Below, piece by piece: positions 49,774 through 58,546 of a DNA stretch of 64,000 nucleotides. The stretch covers positions 118,443 to 182,442 of the forward strand of contig NZ_FXTJ01000010.1 of assembly GCF_900182545.1 (NCBI RefSeq), in the 5' to 3' direction. The position numbers and the translations under genes are program-made. This DNA is from Geodermatophilus aquaeductus (GTDB lineage: Bacteria > Actinomycetota > Actinomycetes > Mycobacteriales > Geodermatophilaceae). Numbering within the stretch: position 1 is the stretch's first letter; the number at the start of each line of letters is the position of its first letter. The notes beneath the pieces were generated by a model. That model searched no databases, had not been told where the DNA came from, and was given only the letters and a program-made list of their open reading frames with translations.

Positions 49774-49893
49774 ATGGGCAACATCGGCAAGGAAGTCCGC
49801 CGCATCGAGGTCCTGCCCCTGCCCGATCCGGCTCCCGGGCCGGCCTCGCCGGAGCGGCCCGCGCCGCCCCGGGAACCATCGCCTGCCAAGTAG
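49774..49893 (+). CDS. 39-residue leaderless protein (MGNIGKEVRRIEVLPLP type)
   Basis: The product starts MGNIGKEVRRIEVLPLPDPA and continues as a Pro/Ala/Glu-rich tail. The first 17 residues have the look of a conserved, basic-amphipathic motif that I associate with small actinobacterial proteins encoded beside a Cys-x-Cys-containing partner. The gene has its own -10 at 49762-49767 and is followed after 5 nt by the partner gene. Its function is unknown. A peptide-like regulator or interaction motif for the partner is possible. Confidence 0.55.
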   Translation: MGNIGKEVRRIEVLPLPDPAPGPASPERPAPPREPSPAK

Positions 49894-49898
49894 TCGCG

Positions 49899-50726
49899 GT
49901 GGATCCCTACGGTGGCTTCGAGCCGCAGGTGGGCCAGATCAGGGCGCTGCGCACCTTCCGGATCGGTCCGGACGGTGGCCTGTACCCCCTGTTCTCCAAC
50001 GACCCCTGGCACGACGGTGCCAACACCGCGCGCTGCCTGGCCGCGGACCGGCCGCCGCATCCCAGCCCCGACCCGGACTGCACCTGCGGTTTCTACGCCT
50101 TCGGCGGGGAGCAGTGGGTCGCCGACCACCCCCGCAGCCGCCACGTCCTCGCGGTGGTCGCCTGCTGGGGTCGCATCATCGCGGGGACCCGGGGACTGCG
50201 CGCCGAGCACTGCCGGATCGAGGCCCTCTGGCTGTCGGCCGCTGTGCCGGTCGACCTCGCCGAGCGCGTCCGGCAGGAGCATCCCTCCGTGGCCGTCCAC
50301 CGTGACCGGGCCCGGATGGTGGCCGAGCACCCGCCCACCGAACTGGACTGCTACGAGCAGTCGGACCGGGGGAGGGACCGCCCCGTCGGACGCCTGTGGT
50401 GGTCGGCCGCGCTCACGTCAGCCGTGCTGGGCGTCCTCCCCGCCCACTGGCTGGGGGGAACCCAGAGCGCCGCGCTGCTGTCGGTCGTCCTGGGAACGGC
50501 CTTCGCGGTGGGGGCGCTGCCGTCCGCCCGCCGGGGCATCGACGTCGGTGGGTCCCGCCGACGCGTGCTCTGCCTGGCGACCTCGCTGTGGCTGTTCGCC
50601 TCCTTCCTGGGGCCCTTCGGCGCGGTGTTCGTGCGGTTGCCGCTGGTGCAGGCCGCCTCGATCGCCGGGCTCCAGCACCTGTGCGTGCTCGTCGAGGGCC
50701 GGCAGATACCGGCTCAGATCTCCTGA
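49899..50726 (+). CDS. Four-helix membrane protein with N-terminal Cys/His motif
   Basis: This 275-residue protein starts with GTG 5 nt after the small leaderless gene and is probably translated by coupling. Its N-terminal domain carries ARCLAADRPPHPSPDPDCTC followed by GFYAF, a C-x8-H-x6-C-x-C set suggestive of metal binding that recurs in uncharacterised actinobacterial proteins. A linker (about 135-165) leads to four hydrophobic segments (about 167-185, 190-210, 226-240, 246-262). It may anchor a sensory or metal-binding domain at the membrane. The function is unknown. Confidence 0.6.
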   Translation: MDPYGGFEPQVGQIRALRTFRIGPDGGLYPLFSNDPWHDGANTARCLAADRPPHPSPDPDCTCGFYAFGGEQWVADHPRSRHVLAVVACWGRIIAGTRGLRAEHCRIEALWLSAAVPVDLAERVRQEHPSVAVHRDRARMVAEHPPTELDCYEQSDRGRDRPVGRLWWSAALTSAVLGVLPAHWLGGTQSAALLSVVLGTAFAVGALPSARRGIDVGGSRRRVLCLATSLWLFASFLGPFGAVFVRLPLVQAASIAGLQHLCVLVEGRQIPAQIS

Positions 50727-51117
50727 GCACGAGCGCCATCACCCTGCTGCCGGAGGGGACCGACGCGGCCGACGACGGACGCGGGACGTGGTCGACCCGA
50801 CGGGAGCAGCCGACACGAGCGATGGACTCCGGGTGCGTGTCCTGCCGCCGCCGTCGGCGTCCGCTACGGGGACGTTCCCGGTCCACGCGGCACTGCGGGA
50901 CCCGTCGATGGAGAACGGGGAGCAGGCTGAGCTGCGTGGTGGCCGACCCCGGCTCGTCGGGTTCACCATGCCCGCCCTCGGCCACCGCTACGGTATGACG
51001 GGGCTCGCCTCGTCGCCACGCGCTGGTCCGAGGACGGCGGCGCGACGTACCGTGGGTCGTGATCTCGATGTGCGTCACCATTGGCATGGGCGCCGCCGGA
51101 CTGTTCGAGGTGGCGGC
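50727..51117. other. Intergenic stretch without a credible gene
   Basis: I see no conserved reading frame here. The stretch holds GCTACGGTATGAC at about 50989-51001, a possible -10 region for the SDR gene, and less GC-rich sequence with GTGCGTCACCATTGGCATGG just before that gene. Its GAGGTGG ribosome-binding site is at about 51107-51113. Confidence 0.4.
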
Positions 51118-51879
51118 ATGAGCGCCGAGGGCACCGGCTCGGACTCGAACGTCTCGTTCGACTTCACCGGCCGGACCGCCATCGTGACCGGAGCCGGCCG
51201 CGGCGTCGGTCTGGGCATCGCCCGGCTCTTCGCCGCATCGGGCGCGGCGGTGATCGCCGTCGACATGGACGAGGAGGTGCTCGCCTCCGCGGCGGCCGAG
51301 ATCGGCGCCATCCCGGTCACGGCGGACGTCTCCGACCGTCAGCAGGTCGACCACGTCGTCGACGTCGCGCTGGAGCACACGGGCCGTGTCGACATCCTGG
51401 TGAACAACGCCGGGATCCTGCGCGACCGGCGCGTCTGGAAGCTCACGGCCGAGGACTGGCACGCCGTCCTGGGGGTGCACCTCACCGGCGCCTTCAACTT
51501 CACGCAGGCGTGCATCCCGACGTTCCGCGCCCAGAACCACGGCCGGATCATCAACGTGACCTCCTACACCGGACTGCACGGGAACGTCGGCCAGGCCAAC
51601 TACGCCGCTGCGAAGGCGGGGGTCATCGGCTTCACCAAGACCGTCGCCAAGGAGTTGGGTGGCTTCGGGGTCACCGTCAACGCCATCTCGCCCAATGCCG
51701 ACACGCGGATGATCGCCTCGATCCCCGACGAGGTGCGGGCACAGACGGAGGCGGCGATCCCCCTGGGCCGGTTCGGCGACCCCGACGAGATGGCTGCAGC
51801 GGTCGCCTTCCTCGCCTCGGCCGAGGCCGCCTACATCACCGGGGTCGTGCTGCCCGTCGACGGCGGCCTGGCGATGTGA
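51118..51879 (+). CDS. Short-chain dehydrogenase/reductase (FabG-like)
   Basis: This 253-residue classical SDR has TGAGRGVG (24-31), DVSD after the second strand, NNAG, the catalytic Ser in INVTSYTGLHG, and Tyr/Lys in NYAAAKAG. It ends ITGVVLPVDGGLAM. It would oxidise or reduce a 3-hydroxy- or 3-keto-type substrate with NAD(P). It precedes a cluster of crotonase, VOC, cyclase and ThDP enzyme genes and probably belongs to the same catabolic function. Confidence 0.9.
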   Translation: MSAEGTGSDSNVSFDFTGRTAIVTGAGRGVGLGIARLFAASGAAVIAVDMDEEVLASAAAEIGAIPVTADVSDRQQVDHVVDVALEHTGRVDILVNNAGILRDRRVWKLTAEDWHAVLGVHLTGAFNFTQACIPTFRAQNHGRIINVTSYTGLHGNVGQANYAAAKAGVIGFTKTVAKELGGFGVTVNAISPNADTRMIASIPDEVRAQTEAAIPLGRFGDPDEMAAAVAFLASAEAAYITGVVLPVDGGLAM

Positions 51880-51970
51880 ACGACGGGTCCTCGAGTGGGA
51901 CCCGGACACGGGCGACCGGTCCGCACCGGCGCTGCACATCCGCGGCCGATGACGAGGGGCCGCTCGATGC

Positions 51971-51989
51971 CAGTGCACGTCCAGTGCAC
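51971..51989. repeat. CAGTGCAC tandem repeat
   Basis: CAGTGCAC occurs at 51971-51978 and 51982-51989, an 11-bp period, in the convergent gap between the SDR and crotonase genes. Each copy contains the palindrome GTGCAC. It could be a binding site but is not placed before a promoter. Confidence 0.25.
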
Positions 51990-52009
51990 AGAAGGGGAGC
52001 CTCCGTCCC

Positions 52010-52834
52010 TCACCCGGGACCGGCCTCGCGGGCGCCGAAGACCGGGTCCCGCTTCTCGACGAAGGCGCGTGCGGCTTCGGCGTGGTCGTCCGTGGCGAAC
52101 GTCGCGAGGTGGTGTGTCACCTCGACGTCCATGTACTCGTCCAGCGGGGCGGTCAGCGCGAGCGCGACGTTCTCCTTCATCGACGCCAGCGCCGTGCGCG
52201 GCCCGTTCGCCAGCCGTCGCGCCACCGCCATCGCCTCCCGCTCGAGGGCGTCCGGCGGCACCACGGCGTTGACCAGTCCCAGCCGCAGGGCGTCGTCCGC
52301 CGACAGCCGCGGCGAGAGGTACAGCAGCTCGCGGGCGCGCGCCGGACCCACCAGGCGCACGAGGAACCACGCGCTGCCGTAGTCGCCGGCGAGCGCGACG
52401 CGGGCGAAGGCCGTGGTGAGCACGGCGGACGACGCGGCGTAGCGCAGGTCGCACGCCAGCGCGAGCGACAGACCCGCTCCCGCAGCGGCACCGGGCAGCA
52501 CCGCCACGGTCGGCTTGGGCATCCGCCACAGGCGCCCGCTGGTGGCCCGCTGGTTGGCGCGCTGCAGGCGCTCCGCCGACGCCCCGGGCGCACCGGGCGA
52601 GCGCTCGGCGAAGCCCTTGACGTCGCCGCCCGCGCAGAACGCGCCACCCGCCCCGGTGAGCACCACGGCACCGACCGCGTCGTCCGCCTCCACCCGCGCG
52701 AGCGTGGTGGCGAGAGCGCCGACCATCTGCGCGGACAGCGCGTTCCGGCGCTCCGGGCGGTTCATCGTGAGCACGGCGACGCCGTCCTCGATGCGGGCGA
52801 GCAGGTGGTCGGTACCGGTGTCGATGTCGGTCAC
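52010..52834 (-). CDS. Enoyl-CoA hydratase/isomerase family (crotonase) protein
   Basis: This 274-residue crotonase has the opening AVLTMNRPERRNALS, the oxyanion-hole stretches FCAGGDVKGF and GAAAGAGLSLALACDL, and the subunit-contact SPRLSADDALRLGLVN. In the position of one catalytic Glu it carries LAGDYGSAWFL, as in dienoyl- or hydrolase-type members, so hydration is not certain. GGAGGAGAC precedes the GTG, which overlaps the VOC-gene stop by 4 nt. Ring-cleaving diketone hydrolases share this fold. Confidence 0.85.
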   Translation of the reverse strand: MTDIDTGTDHLLARIEDGVAVLTMNRPERRNALSAQMVGALATTLARVEADDAVGAVVLTGAGGAFCAGGDVKGFAERSPGAPGASAERLQRANQRATSGRLWRMPKPTVAVLPGAAAGAGLSLALACDLRYAASSAVLTTAFARVALAGDYGSAWFLVRLVGPARARELLYLSPRLSADDALRLGLVNAVVPPDALEREAMAVARRLANGPRTALASMKENVALALTAPLDEYMDVEVTHHLATFATDDHAEAARAFVEKRDPVFGAREAGPG

Positions 52835-53544
52835 GTCTCCTCCAGCGGGACGACCTCGAAACGCACTCCGCCGACGTCGGCGGCGCGCTGTTCGACGCCG
52901 GGCCACGCCAACCGCGCCGCGGTCACGGCGGCGACGGCGCCTGCGCCGGCGACGAAGGAGAGGTGCTGGCGGCCGTCGTCGAGCGGCAGCCGGCAGCCGC
53001 CGCCGACCGCCGGGACGTCCAGCAGCGCCGCCCAGCGTCGGGTCACCTCGCCCGGGTCGGGGACTGTCACGGTGACCTCGCGCAGCCCACCGGCGCACGT
53101 CGGGCTGCTCTCGGTCCAGGCCGGACCCGCCCATCGCCACGACCCGGCCGGGTCGACGGCGTCGAGGGCGAGGAGCACGCCGCCGGTGTCCCGGGGATGC
53201 AGGTGCACGTCGACGACGTCGGGCAAGTCGACGCGGTGCACCTCGCGCACGGCGAGCGCCGCGAGGCGGTCGGGCGCCGTGAGCGTCGCCGGTCCGTCGA
53301 CCATGAGCATGTAGCCGCCGTCGCCGCCGTTCCGCGCCAGCCACCGACCGGCCGCCGTGCCCGGCTCCGAGGGCGACACGACCTCGACGAAGTCGCAGCC
53401 CGCGGCGTGGACGGCGTTGGTGAGGCCGAACGCCCCGACGTCGGGGTCGTGGTGCGGCGCGGGAGCGGCGAGGAGCTCGCGCAGCGCCTGCTCGACCGGT
53501 GCCTGCTCCCGCGCGGCGAGCACGAGCTGGCGCAGGCGGACCAC
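52831..53544 (-). CDS. VOC-family (glyoxalase-like) protein
   Basis: This 237-residue protein has two glyoxalase/VOC-type halves: LRQLVLAAREQAPVEQALRE followed by FGLTNAVHAAGCDFVEVVSP, and LREVTVTVPDPGEVTRRWAA with FEVVPLE. His and Glu residues in these strands would bind a divalent metal. It may act as a dioxygenase, isomerase or lyase on a small cyclic compound. It is translationally coupled (GTGA) to the crotonase gene and divergent from the cyclase-family gene. Confidence 0.75.
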   Translation of the reverse strand: MVRLRQLVLAAREQAPVEQALRELLAAPAPHHDPDVGAFGLTNAVHAAGCDFVEVVSPSEPGTAAGRWLARNGGDGGYMLMVDGPATLTAPDRLAALAVREVHRVDLPDVVDVHLHPRDTGGVLLALDAVDPAGSWRWAGPAWTESSPTCAGGLREVTVTVPDPGEVTRRWAALLDVPAVGGGCRLPLDDGRQHLSFVAGAGAVAAVTAARLAWPGVEQRAADVGGVRFEVVPLEET

Positions 53545-53650
53545 GCGCCCAGTCCAGCACGCGGGGGTGGCGGCGACAACGCAGAGCCCTCCGAGCCCCT
53601 CCGGCATCCCGGGTGGTTGGCTGGGCCCCCACCTGCCAGAAGGGTCCGCG

Positions 53651-54427
53651 ATGTCGCTCCTCTCCAGCTTCGCCGAGGCACTGGCCTCCGGTTCCCTCGA
53701 GGTCGTCGACCTCACCGCGCCACTGTCGTCGACGACGCCGGTCATCCAGCTGCCGCCGCCGTTCGCCCAGACGGCGCGGTTCGAGCTGGAGGAGCTCAGC
53801 CGGTACGACGACCGGGGACCGGCCTGGTACTGGAACAACTTCCGCACGGGGGAGCACACCGGCACCCACTTCGACGCGCCGAACCACTGGGTGACCGGCC
53901 GCGACGGTGACGACGTCGCCTCGGTGCCGGTGCGACGGCTGGTGGGGCCCGCTGCCGTCCTGGACTTCTCCGCCCAGGTGGCCGAGGACCCCGACTTCCT
54001 CCTCGAGGTCGAGCACGTCCAGCAGTGGGAGGCGACGCACGGACCGCTGCCGGAGGGCGGCTGGCTGCTCTACCGCACGGGCTGGGACACCCGTGCCTTC
54101 TCGCAGGAGGACTTCCTGAACGCCGACGAGAGCGGGCCGCACACCCCGGGGATCTCTCCCGAGTGCGCCCGGTGGCTGGCCGAGCAGGCGCCGGTCATCG
54201 GCCTCGGCGTGGAGACCGTCGGGACCGACGCCGGTGCCGCGCACTCCTTCGACCCGCCGTTCCCCTGCCACGCGGCGCTCATGGGCAGCGGCAAGTACGG
54301 GCTGACCCAGTTGCAGAACCTCGACCGGCTCCCGCCGACCGGGACGCTGCTGGTGGCCGCGCCCCTGCCGATCGTCGGAGGTTCCGGTTCGCCCGCGCGG
54401 GTGCTGGCCCTCGTCGAGCACGGATGA
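53651..54427 (+). CDS. Cyclase-family (kynurenine-formamidase-like) metal hydrolase
   Basis: This 258-residue protein contains the family signature HTGTHFDAPNHW, whose His and Asp residues bind a divalent metal, and a late GVETVGTDAGAAH-type motif. Family members hydrolyse N-formylkynurenine, cyclic imides, lactones or isatin. The ATG at 53651 is where homology begins. The stop overlaps the start of the ThDP enzyme gene (ATGA), so the two products are made together and probably act in sequence. Confidence 0.85.
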   Translation: MSLLSSFAEALASGSLEVVDLTAPLSSTTPVIQLPPPFAQTARFELEELSRYDDRGPAWYWNNFRTGEHTGTHFDAPNHWVTGRDGDDVASVPVRRLVGPAAVLDFSAQVAEDPDFLLEVEHVQQWEATHGPLPEGGWLLYRTGWDTRAFSQEDFLNADESGPHTPGISPECARWLAEQAPVIGLGVETVGTDAGAAHSFDPPFPCHAALMGSGKYGLTQLQNLDRLPPTGTLLVAAPLPIVGGSGSPARVLALVEHG

Positions 54428-56049
54428 ACGTCGCGCGGGCGGTCGGCGAGACGCTCGTCCGCTGCGGGGTCGACACGGTCTTCGGGGTCGTGGGGTCGGG
54501 GAACTTCCACACCACCAACGCGATGGCCGGAGCCGGCGCCCGCTACGTCGCGGCCCGGCACGAGGGCGGCGCGGCCACGATGGCCGACGCGTACGCGCGG
54601 ATGAGCGGGAGCGTGGCGGCGCTGAGCCTGCACCAGGGCTGCGGGCTGACCAACGCGCTGACCGGCATCACCGAGGCGGCCAAGAGCCGCACCCCGCTGG
54701 TGGTGGTGACGGCGGAGGCGACCTCCCGGCGGTCCAACTTCTCCGTCGACCAGACCGCGCTCGCCGAGGCGGTCGGGGCGGTCTCGATGCGGATCGAGTC
54801 GGCCGGGGACGCGCTCGCGCAGGCGTCCCGGGCGTTCGCCACCGCGCGGGACGGCCGTCGCGTCGTCGTCCTCAACCTGCCGCTGGACGTGCAGGGGGAG
54901 GAGGCGCGTGCCGACCGGGGGACCGTGCCGGAGGTCCCGCCGGTGCCCGCGCCGGCGCCGGCCGACGTGGCACGCCTCGCCGAGGCGATCCAGGGCGCGC
55001 GGCGTCCGGTCTTCGTCGCCGGTCGGGGAGCGCGCGGGTACCGGGCCGAGCTGGTGGACCTGGCCGACCGGTGCGGCGCCCTGCTGGCCACGTCTGCCGT
55101 GGCCAAGGGGCTCTTCCGCGGCGACCCCTGGGACCTCGACGTCTCCGGCGGGTTCGCCACCCCGCTTGCCGCCGAGCTGATCGCCGGGTCCGACCTCGTC
55201 GTCGGCTGGGGGTGCGCGTTGAACATGTGGACCATGCGCCACGGGCGGCTGATCGCCGACGGCGCTGTTGTCGTCCAGGTGGACGTGGAACCCGAGGCGC
55301 TCGGGGCGCAGCGCGACATCGACGTCGGGGTCGTGGGGGACGTCGGGGCGGTGGCCCGGGCCGTGGCCGCCGTCCTGGAGGGCGACCCGGCGGGTTCCCG
55401 GACCGCGGAGGTACGCCGGGCCCTCGCCGAGCGCGGACGGTGGCGGGACGAGCCGTTCGACGACGCCGGCGGGACCGGCCTCATCGATCCGCGGACGCTC
55501 ACGATCGCCCTCGACGACCTGCTGCCGGCCGAGCGCGTCGTCGCGGTCGACTCCGGCAACTTCATGGGCTACCCCAGCATGTTCCTCGACGTCCCCGACG
55601 AGCACGGGTTCTGCTTCACCCAGGCCTTCCAGTCGGTGGGACTGGGCCTGGCCACCGCGATCGGCGCGGCGCTGGCCCGACCCGACCGCCTGCCCGTCGC
55701 CGCTCTGGGGGACGGCGGCGCGCTCATGGGCGCCTCGGAGCTGGAGACCGTCGTCCGGCTCGGGCTGCCCATGGTGGTCGTCGTGTACGACGACGCCGCC
55801 TACGGGGCCGAGGTGCACCACTTCGGCCCCGACGGGCATCCGCTGGACACCGTGCGGTTCCCCGAGACGGACTTCGCGGCGATCGCCCGCGGCCACGGGT
55901 TCTCGGCGGCCACCGTCCGGGATCCCGGGGACCTGGCGGCGGTGGGGGAGTGGCTCGCGGGGCCCCGCGCCACCCCGCTGCTCGTCGACGCCAAGGTGAC
56001 CCGGGACCGGCCGTCGTGGTGGCTGGAGGAGGCCTTCCGCGGTCACTGA
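54424..56049 (+). CDS. Thiamine-diphosphate-dependent enzyme (acetolactate-synthase-like)
   Basis: This 541-residue protein has the three ThDP-enzyme domains. The catalytic Glu is in AARHEGGAATMADAYA, the middle domain has PVFVAGRGARG, and the cofactor motif runs from LGDGGALMGASELETVVRLG to VVVVYDDAAYGAEVHH, with Asp where Asn usually closes the GDG-N motif. Relatives cleave or form C-C bonds next to carbonyls (acetolactate synthase, benzoylformate decarboxylase, cyclohexanedione hydrolase). Coupling to the cyclase-family hydrolase suggests cleavage of a 2-oxo acid or diketone formed by it. Confidence 0.85.
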   Translation: MNVARAVGETLVRCGVDTVFGVVGSGNFHTTNAMAGAGARYVAARHEGGAATMADAYARMSGSVAALSLHQGCGLTNALTGITEAAKSRTPLVVVTAEATSRRSNFSVDQTALAEAVGAVSMRIESAGDALAQASRAFATARDGRRVVVLNLPLDVQGEEARADRGTVPEVPPVPAPAPADVARLAEAIQGARRPVFVAGRGARGYRAELVDLADRCGALLATSAVAKGLFRGDPWDLDVSGGFATPLAAELIAGSDLVVGWGCALNMWTMRHGRLIADGAVVVQVDVEPEALGAQRDIDVGVVGDVGAVARAVAAVLEGDPAGSRTAEVRRALAERGRWRDEPFDDAGGTGLIDPRTLTIALDDLLPAERVVAVDSGNFMGYPSMFLDVPDEHGFCFTQAFQSVGLGLATAIGAALARPDRLPVAALGDGGALMGASELETVVRLGLPMVVVVYDDAAYGAEVHHFGPDGHPLDTVRFPETDFAAIARGHGFSAATVRDPGDLAAVGEWLAGPRATPLLVDAKVTRDRPSWWLEEAFRGH

Positions 56050-56071
56050 CCACCCACCGCCGGCGGAGGCG

Positions 56072-57313
56072 TCAGGCCGGGAGCGGCTCCGGCCGGCGGG
56101 CGCGCTGCGCCGCTCCCGCGGAGGCCAGTGCGCTGCCGACGACGACGGCGGCGGCGAGCGCCGGGAGCACCAGCGCGGTCTCCGCGCCGAACCGCTCGAC
56201 GACGCCCCCGGTGACCGCCGAGGCGGTGGCCTGGCCGACGACGACCGCGGAGCCGAGCATCGTCATCGTGGTGGTCGACCGGCCGGCCGGGCCGAACTGC
56301 GCGGCGAGGCTGTACTGGCTGACCAGGGTCGGGCCGACGCCGCAGCCGAGCACCGCCAGCGCGACGACCAGCACGGTGACCGACCCGGCGGACGCGTAGA
56401 GGAGTGTCCCGGCCAGCAGCAGGCCGCCGAACACGATCCACCGTGCTCGCAGCGAGAAGCGCGCGGGGAGAGCCGCCGATCCCAGCGCCAGCGCGGCCGA
56501 GCCGATGCCCATGACGCCGTAGAGGAGGCCGGCGCGTTCGCCGGCGCCGTCGGCGGCGAGGACGCCGGTGAGCGAGGTGAGCGTCGCGCCGAAGAAGAGG
56601 CCGATCCCCAGCGCGCCGACGACGACGGTGAGCAGCGGGAACCGGGCCAGCTCGCGGGCCGGGGCAGGCCGGACGGCCGTCTCCCGAGCCGCGTCGTCGA
56701 CCCGCCCGGTCGGGTGGAGGGCGAACCAGGTCACGAAGACCAACGTCAGCGCCGCCGCGGCCGTGACGGCGAGGGACGGCGCTACCGCGACGGCCAGCAG
56801 GCCGACGAGGAAGGGCCCGACGATGAAGACCACCTCGTCGGCCGCCGACTCGTAGGCCATCGTCCCGGTGAGCACCTCCTCCCGGCGGGTCGCGGCGACG
56901 GCCCGGCGGATGATCGCGACCAGGCGGGTCCGGGACATCGGTGCGACCTGGGGTGCGGAGACCCCGACGAGGACCGACAGGCCCAGGACGGCGGCGTCCG
57001 GAGCGCTGCCGCCGACGACCGGCGGGAGGGCCGCGAGCAGGGCCGCGTTGGCCAGCCCGACCGGGACGAGCACCCGGCGCTGCCCGAACCGGTCGGCGGC
57101 CGCGCCCAGCAGTGGGCCGGCCAGCGCCGTGCCCAGGCCGGCGACGGCGGAGGTGAGACCTCCGAGGACCACCGAGCCGCGCTCGGCGACGACCAGGGTG
57201 AGGACGCCGACGGTGATCATCGCGAACGGCAGGCGGGCGGCGAACGCGATGGGGAAGTACGAGAAGCCGGCGTGCCGGAGGAGCGTGCTGCTGGGGCGGC
57301 GCGTGTGGAACAT
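56072..57313 (-). CDS. MFS transporter
   Basis: This 413-residue protein has about 12 predicted membrane helices and the loop GAAADRFGQRRVLVPVG between helices 2 and 3. ATG 57313 is chosen with AGAGG just upstream. A TTG at 57352 in the same frame is possible but has no better signal. TAGACT at 57399-57394 (minus strand) is a likely -10. It converges on the ThDP enzyme gene and may move the substrate or product of that cluster. Confidence 0.8.
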   Translation of the reverse strand: MFHTRRPSSTLLRHAGFSYFPIAFAARLPFAMITVGVLTLVVAERGSVVLGGLTSAVAGLGTALAGPLLGAAADRFGQRRVLVPVGLANAALLAALPPVVGGSAPDAAVLGLSVLVGVSAPQVAPMSRTRLVAIIRRAVAATRREEVLTGTMAYESAADEVVFIVGPFLVGLLAVAVAPSLAVTAAAALTLVFVTWFALHPTGRVDDAARETAVRPAPARELARFPLLTVVVGALGIGLFFGATLTSLTGVLAADGAGERAGLLYGVMGIGSAALALGSAALPARFSLRARWIVFGGLLLAGTLLYASAGSVTVLVVALAVLGCGVGPTLVSQYSLAAQFGPAGRSTTTMTMLGSAVVVGQATASAVTGGVVERFGAETALVLPALAAAVVVGSALASAGAAQRARRPEPLPA

Positions 57314-57695
57314 GACCTCTGCTGCTGTGATCGGGCGCGCCGCCTTGCTCAACAGCAGGTAGATGCACGGGACTTCCGGGGGTGCCGGACCAGTCTAGCG
57401 GTCGGCCCTCACGTCCCCGTGCCTGTCAGAGGACCGCGTCGCCGCCGTCGACCATGGCCTGGTGCCGGTCTGGTGGCTGGAGGCGTCGGCCCTCCGCCCA
57501 CGTGTCAGATCCGTGCCACGGCGTTCCGACAGGCAGGGAGGACGGGGGAGCGGGTGGCTGGGCGGAGCATCTCGTCGGGGTACGCGGCGACGTGCCGCCT
57601 CGACGGCGAGCCGGGACAGCTCGCCGTCGACCTCGACATCCGACGGTGTGGCGCACTGACGGGGATCAGCTCCCCGAGCGTGCAGTCGGGTCGTC
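57314..57695. other. Intergenic stretch without a credible gene
   Basis: The stretch holds the MFS promoter (TAGACT, 57399-57394, minus strand) at its left side. The remainder, up to the methyltransferase stop, shows frames with no conserved features. One minus-strand frame ending 57426 is Arg/Pro-rich and has no ribosome-binding site. Confidence 0.4.
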
Positions 57696-58505
57696 TCAGG
57701 ATCGCACGCCCCAGGCGAGCGCCATCGGCTGCTCGACGGGCATGCGACCGTTCACGACGCAGGGCGCAGCGCCTTCGACGATCTGGCGCTCCATCGCAGC
57801 CTTGGCTTCCCCGGAGGCGTCGCCCACCACCGCGCCCATCGGCGTCAGGTTGATGTAGTTCCAGAGGAACTCGACCGGGCCGGGCAGGTCGAAGGTGGCG
57901 CTGTACTCCTTCCACGCGACGTCGTGGAACCCGGCATCCTGCAGCAACCCCGCGAGCACCGACGGGTCGTGCATGGAGAACACCGCGCTCACGAAGGCCC
58001 CGAGGCCTGGACCCAGGTTGTCGGCGATGGCCTGTTCCATCACCTCGAAGAGATGCTGGATCCGACCCGGGGTGTTGACGACGACCCGGCCACCCGGTGC
58101 CAGAACCCGGTGCAGCTCGCGCAGCGCGCCCGCTCGGTCCTCCATGAACATGAGCCCCATCTGGCAGAGCCCCACGTCGTAGGACTCGTCGGGCAGGGGG
58201 AGCGACGCCGCGTCGGCCTCCTGCCAGGTGATGGGTGCGCCACCGGAGGGGATGGCCTCGGCGACCGTGATCATGTCGGGAGCGACATCGATGCCGGTCA
58301 CCGACCCGGTCGGACCGATCTGCTCGGCGGCTGCCCTGGCGACGACGCCCGTTCCGCAGGCGACGTCGAGCACTCGCGTGCCGGGCTGGAGCGCGGCGGT
58401 GCTCAACAGCTCGGCGGAGACGGGCGTGGCGATCGAGGGCACGAAGAAGCTCTGGTAGAGCTCGGCTGCGGTGCCCGAGTAGTGGCGATAGGTGGCGGTG
58501 GTCAT
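57696..58505 (-). CDS. Class I SAM-dependent methyltransferase (UbiE-like)
   Basis: This 269-residue protein has motif I VLDVACGTGVVARAAAEQIG, the acidic loop VTGIDVAPDMITVA, motif II DESYDVGLCQMGLMF and motif III LHRVLAPGGRVVVNTPG. The C-terminal lid region (FLWNYINLTPMGAVVGD) differs from UbiE and suits a small-molecule acceptor. AAGGAG precedes the ATG. TACGGT at 58552-58547 is the likely -10. An 8-bp dyad further upstream fits control by the LuxR protein encoded next. Confidence 0.85.
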   Translation of the reverse strand: MTTATYRHYSGTAAELYQSFFVPSIATPVSAELLSTAALQPGTRVLDVACGTGVVARAAAEQIGPTGSVTGIDVAPDMITVAEAIPSGGAPITWQEADAASLPLPDESYDVGLCQMGLMFMEDRAGALRELHRVLAPGGRVVVNTPGRIQHLFEVMEQAIADNLGPGLGAFVSAVFSMHDPSVLAGLLQDAGFHDVAWKEYSATFDLPGPVEFLWNYINLTPMGAVVGDASGEAKAAMERQIVEGAAPCVVNGRMPVEQPMALAWGVRS

Positions 58506-58546
58506 TGCGGTCTCCTTGCACCGGCAGGAGGTGGGGATGAGGGCCG

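Noticed and set aside
51971..51989. CAGTGCAC repeats as a regulatory operator
   Set aside because: They lie between two convergent genes, not before a promoter, and the repeat is short. Kept only as a low-confidence repeat.
57426..57656. A 76-codon minus-strand frame between the MFS and methyltransferase genes
   Set aside because: Arg/Pro-rich, no ribosome-binding site, no recognisable motif.
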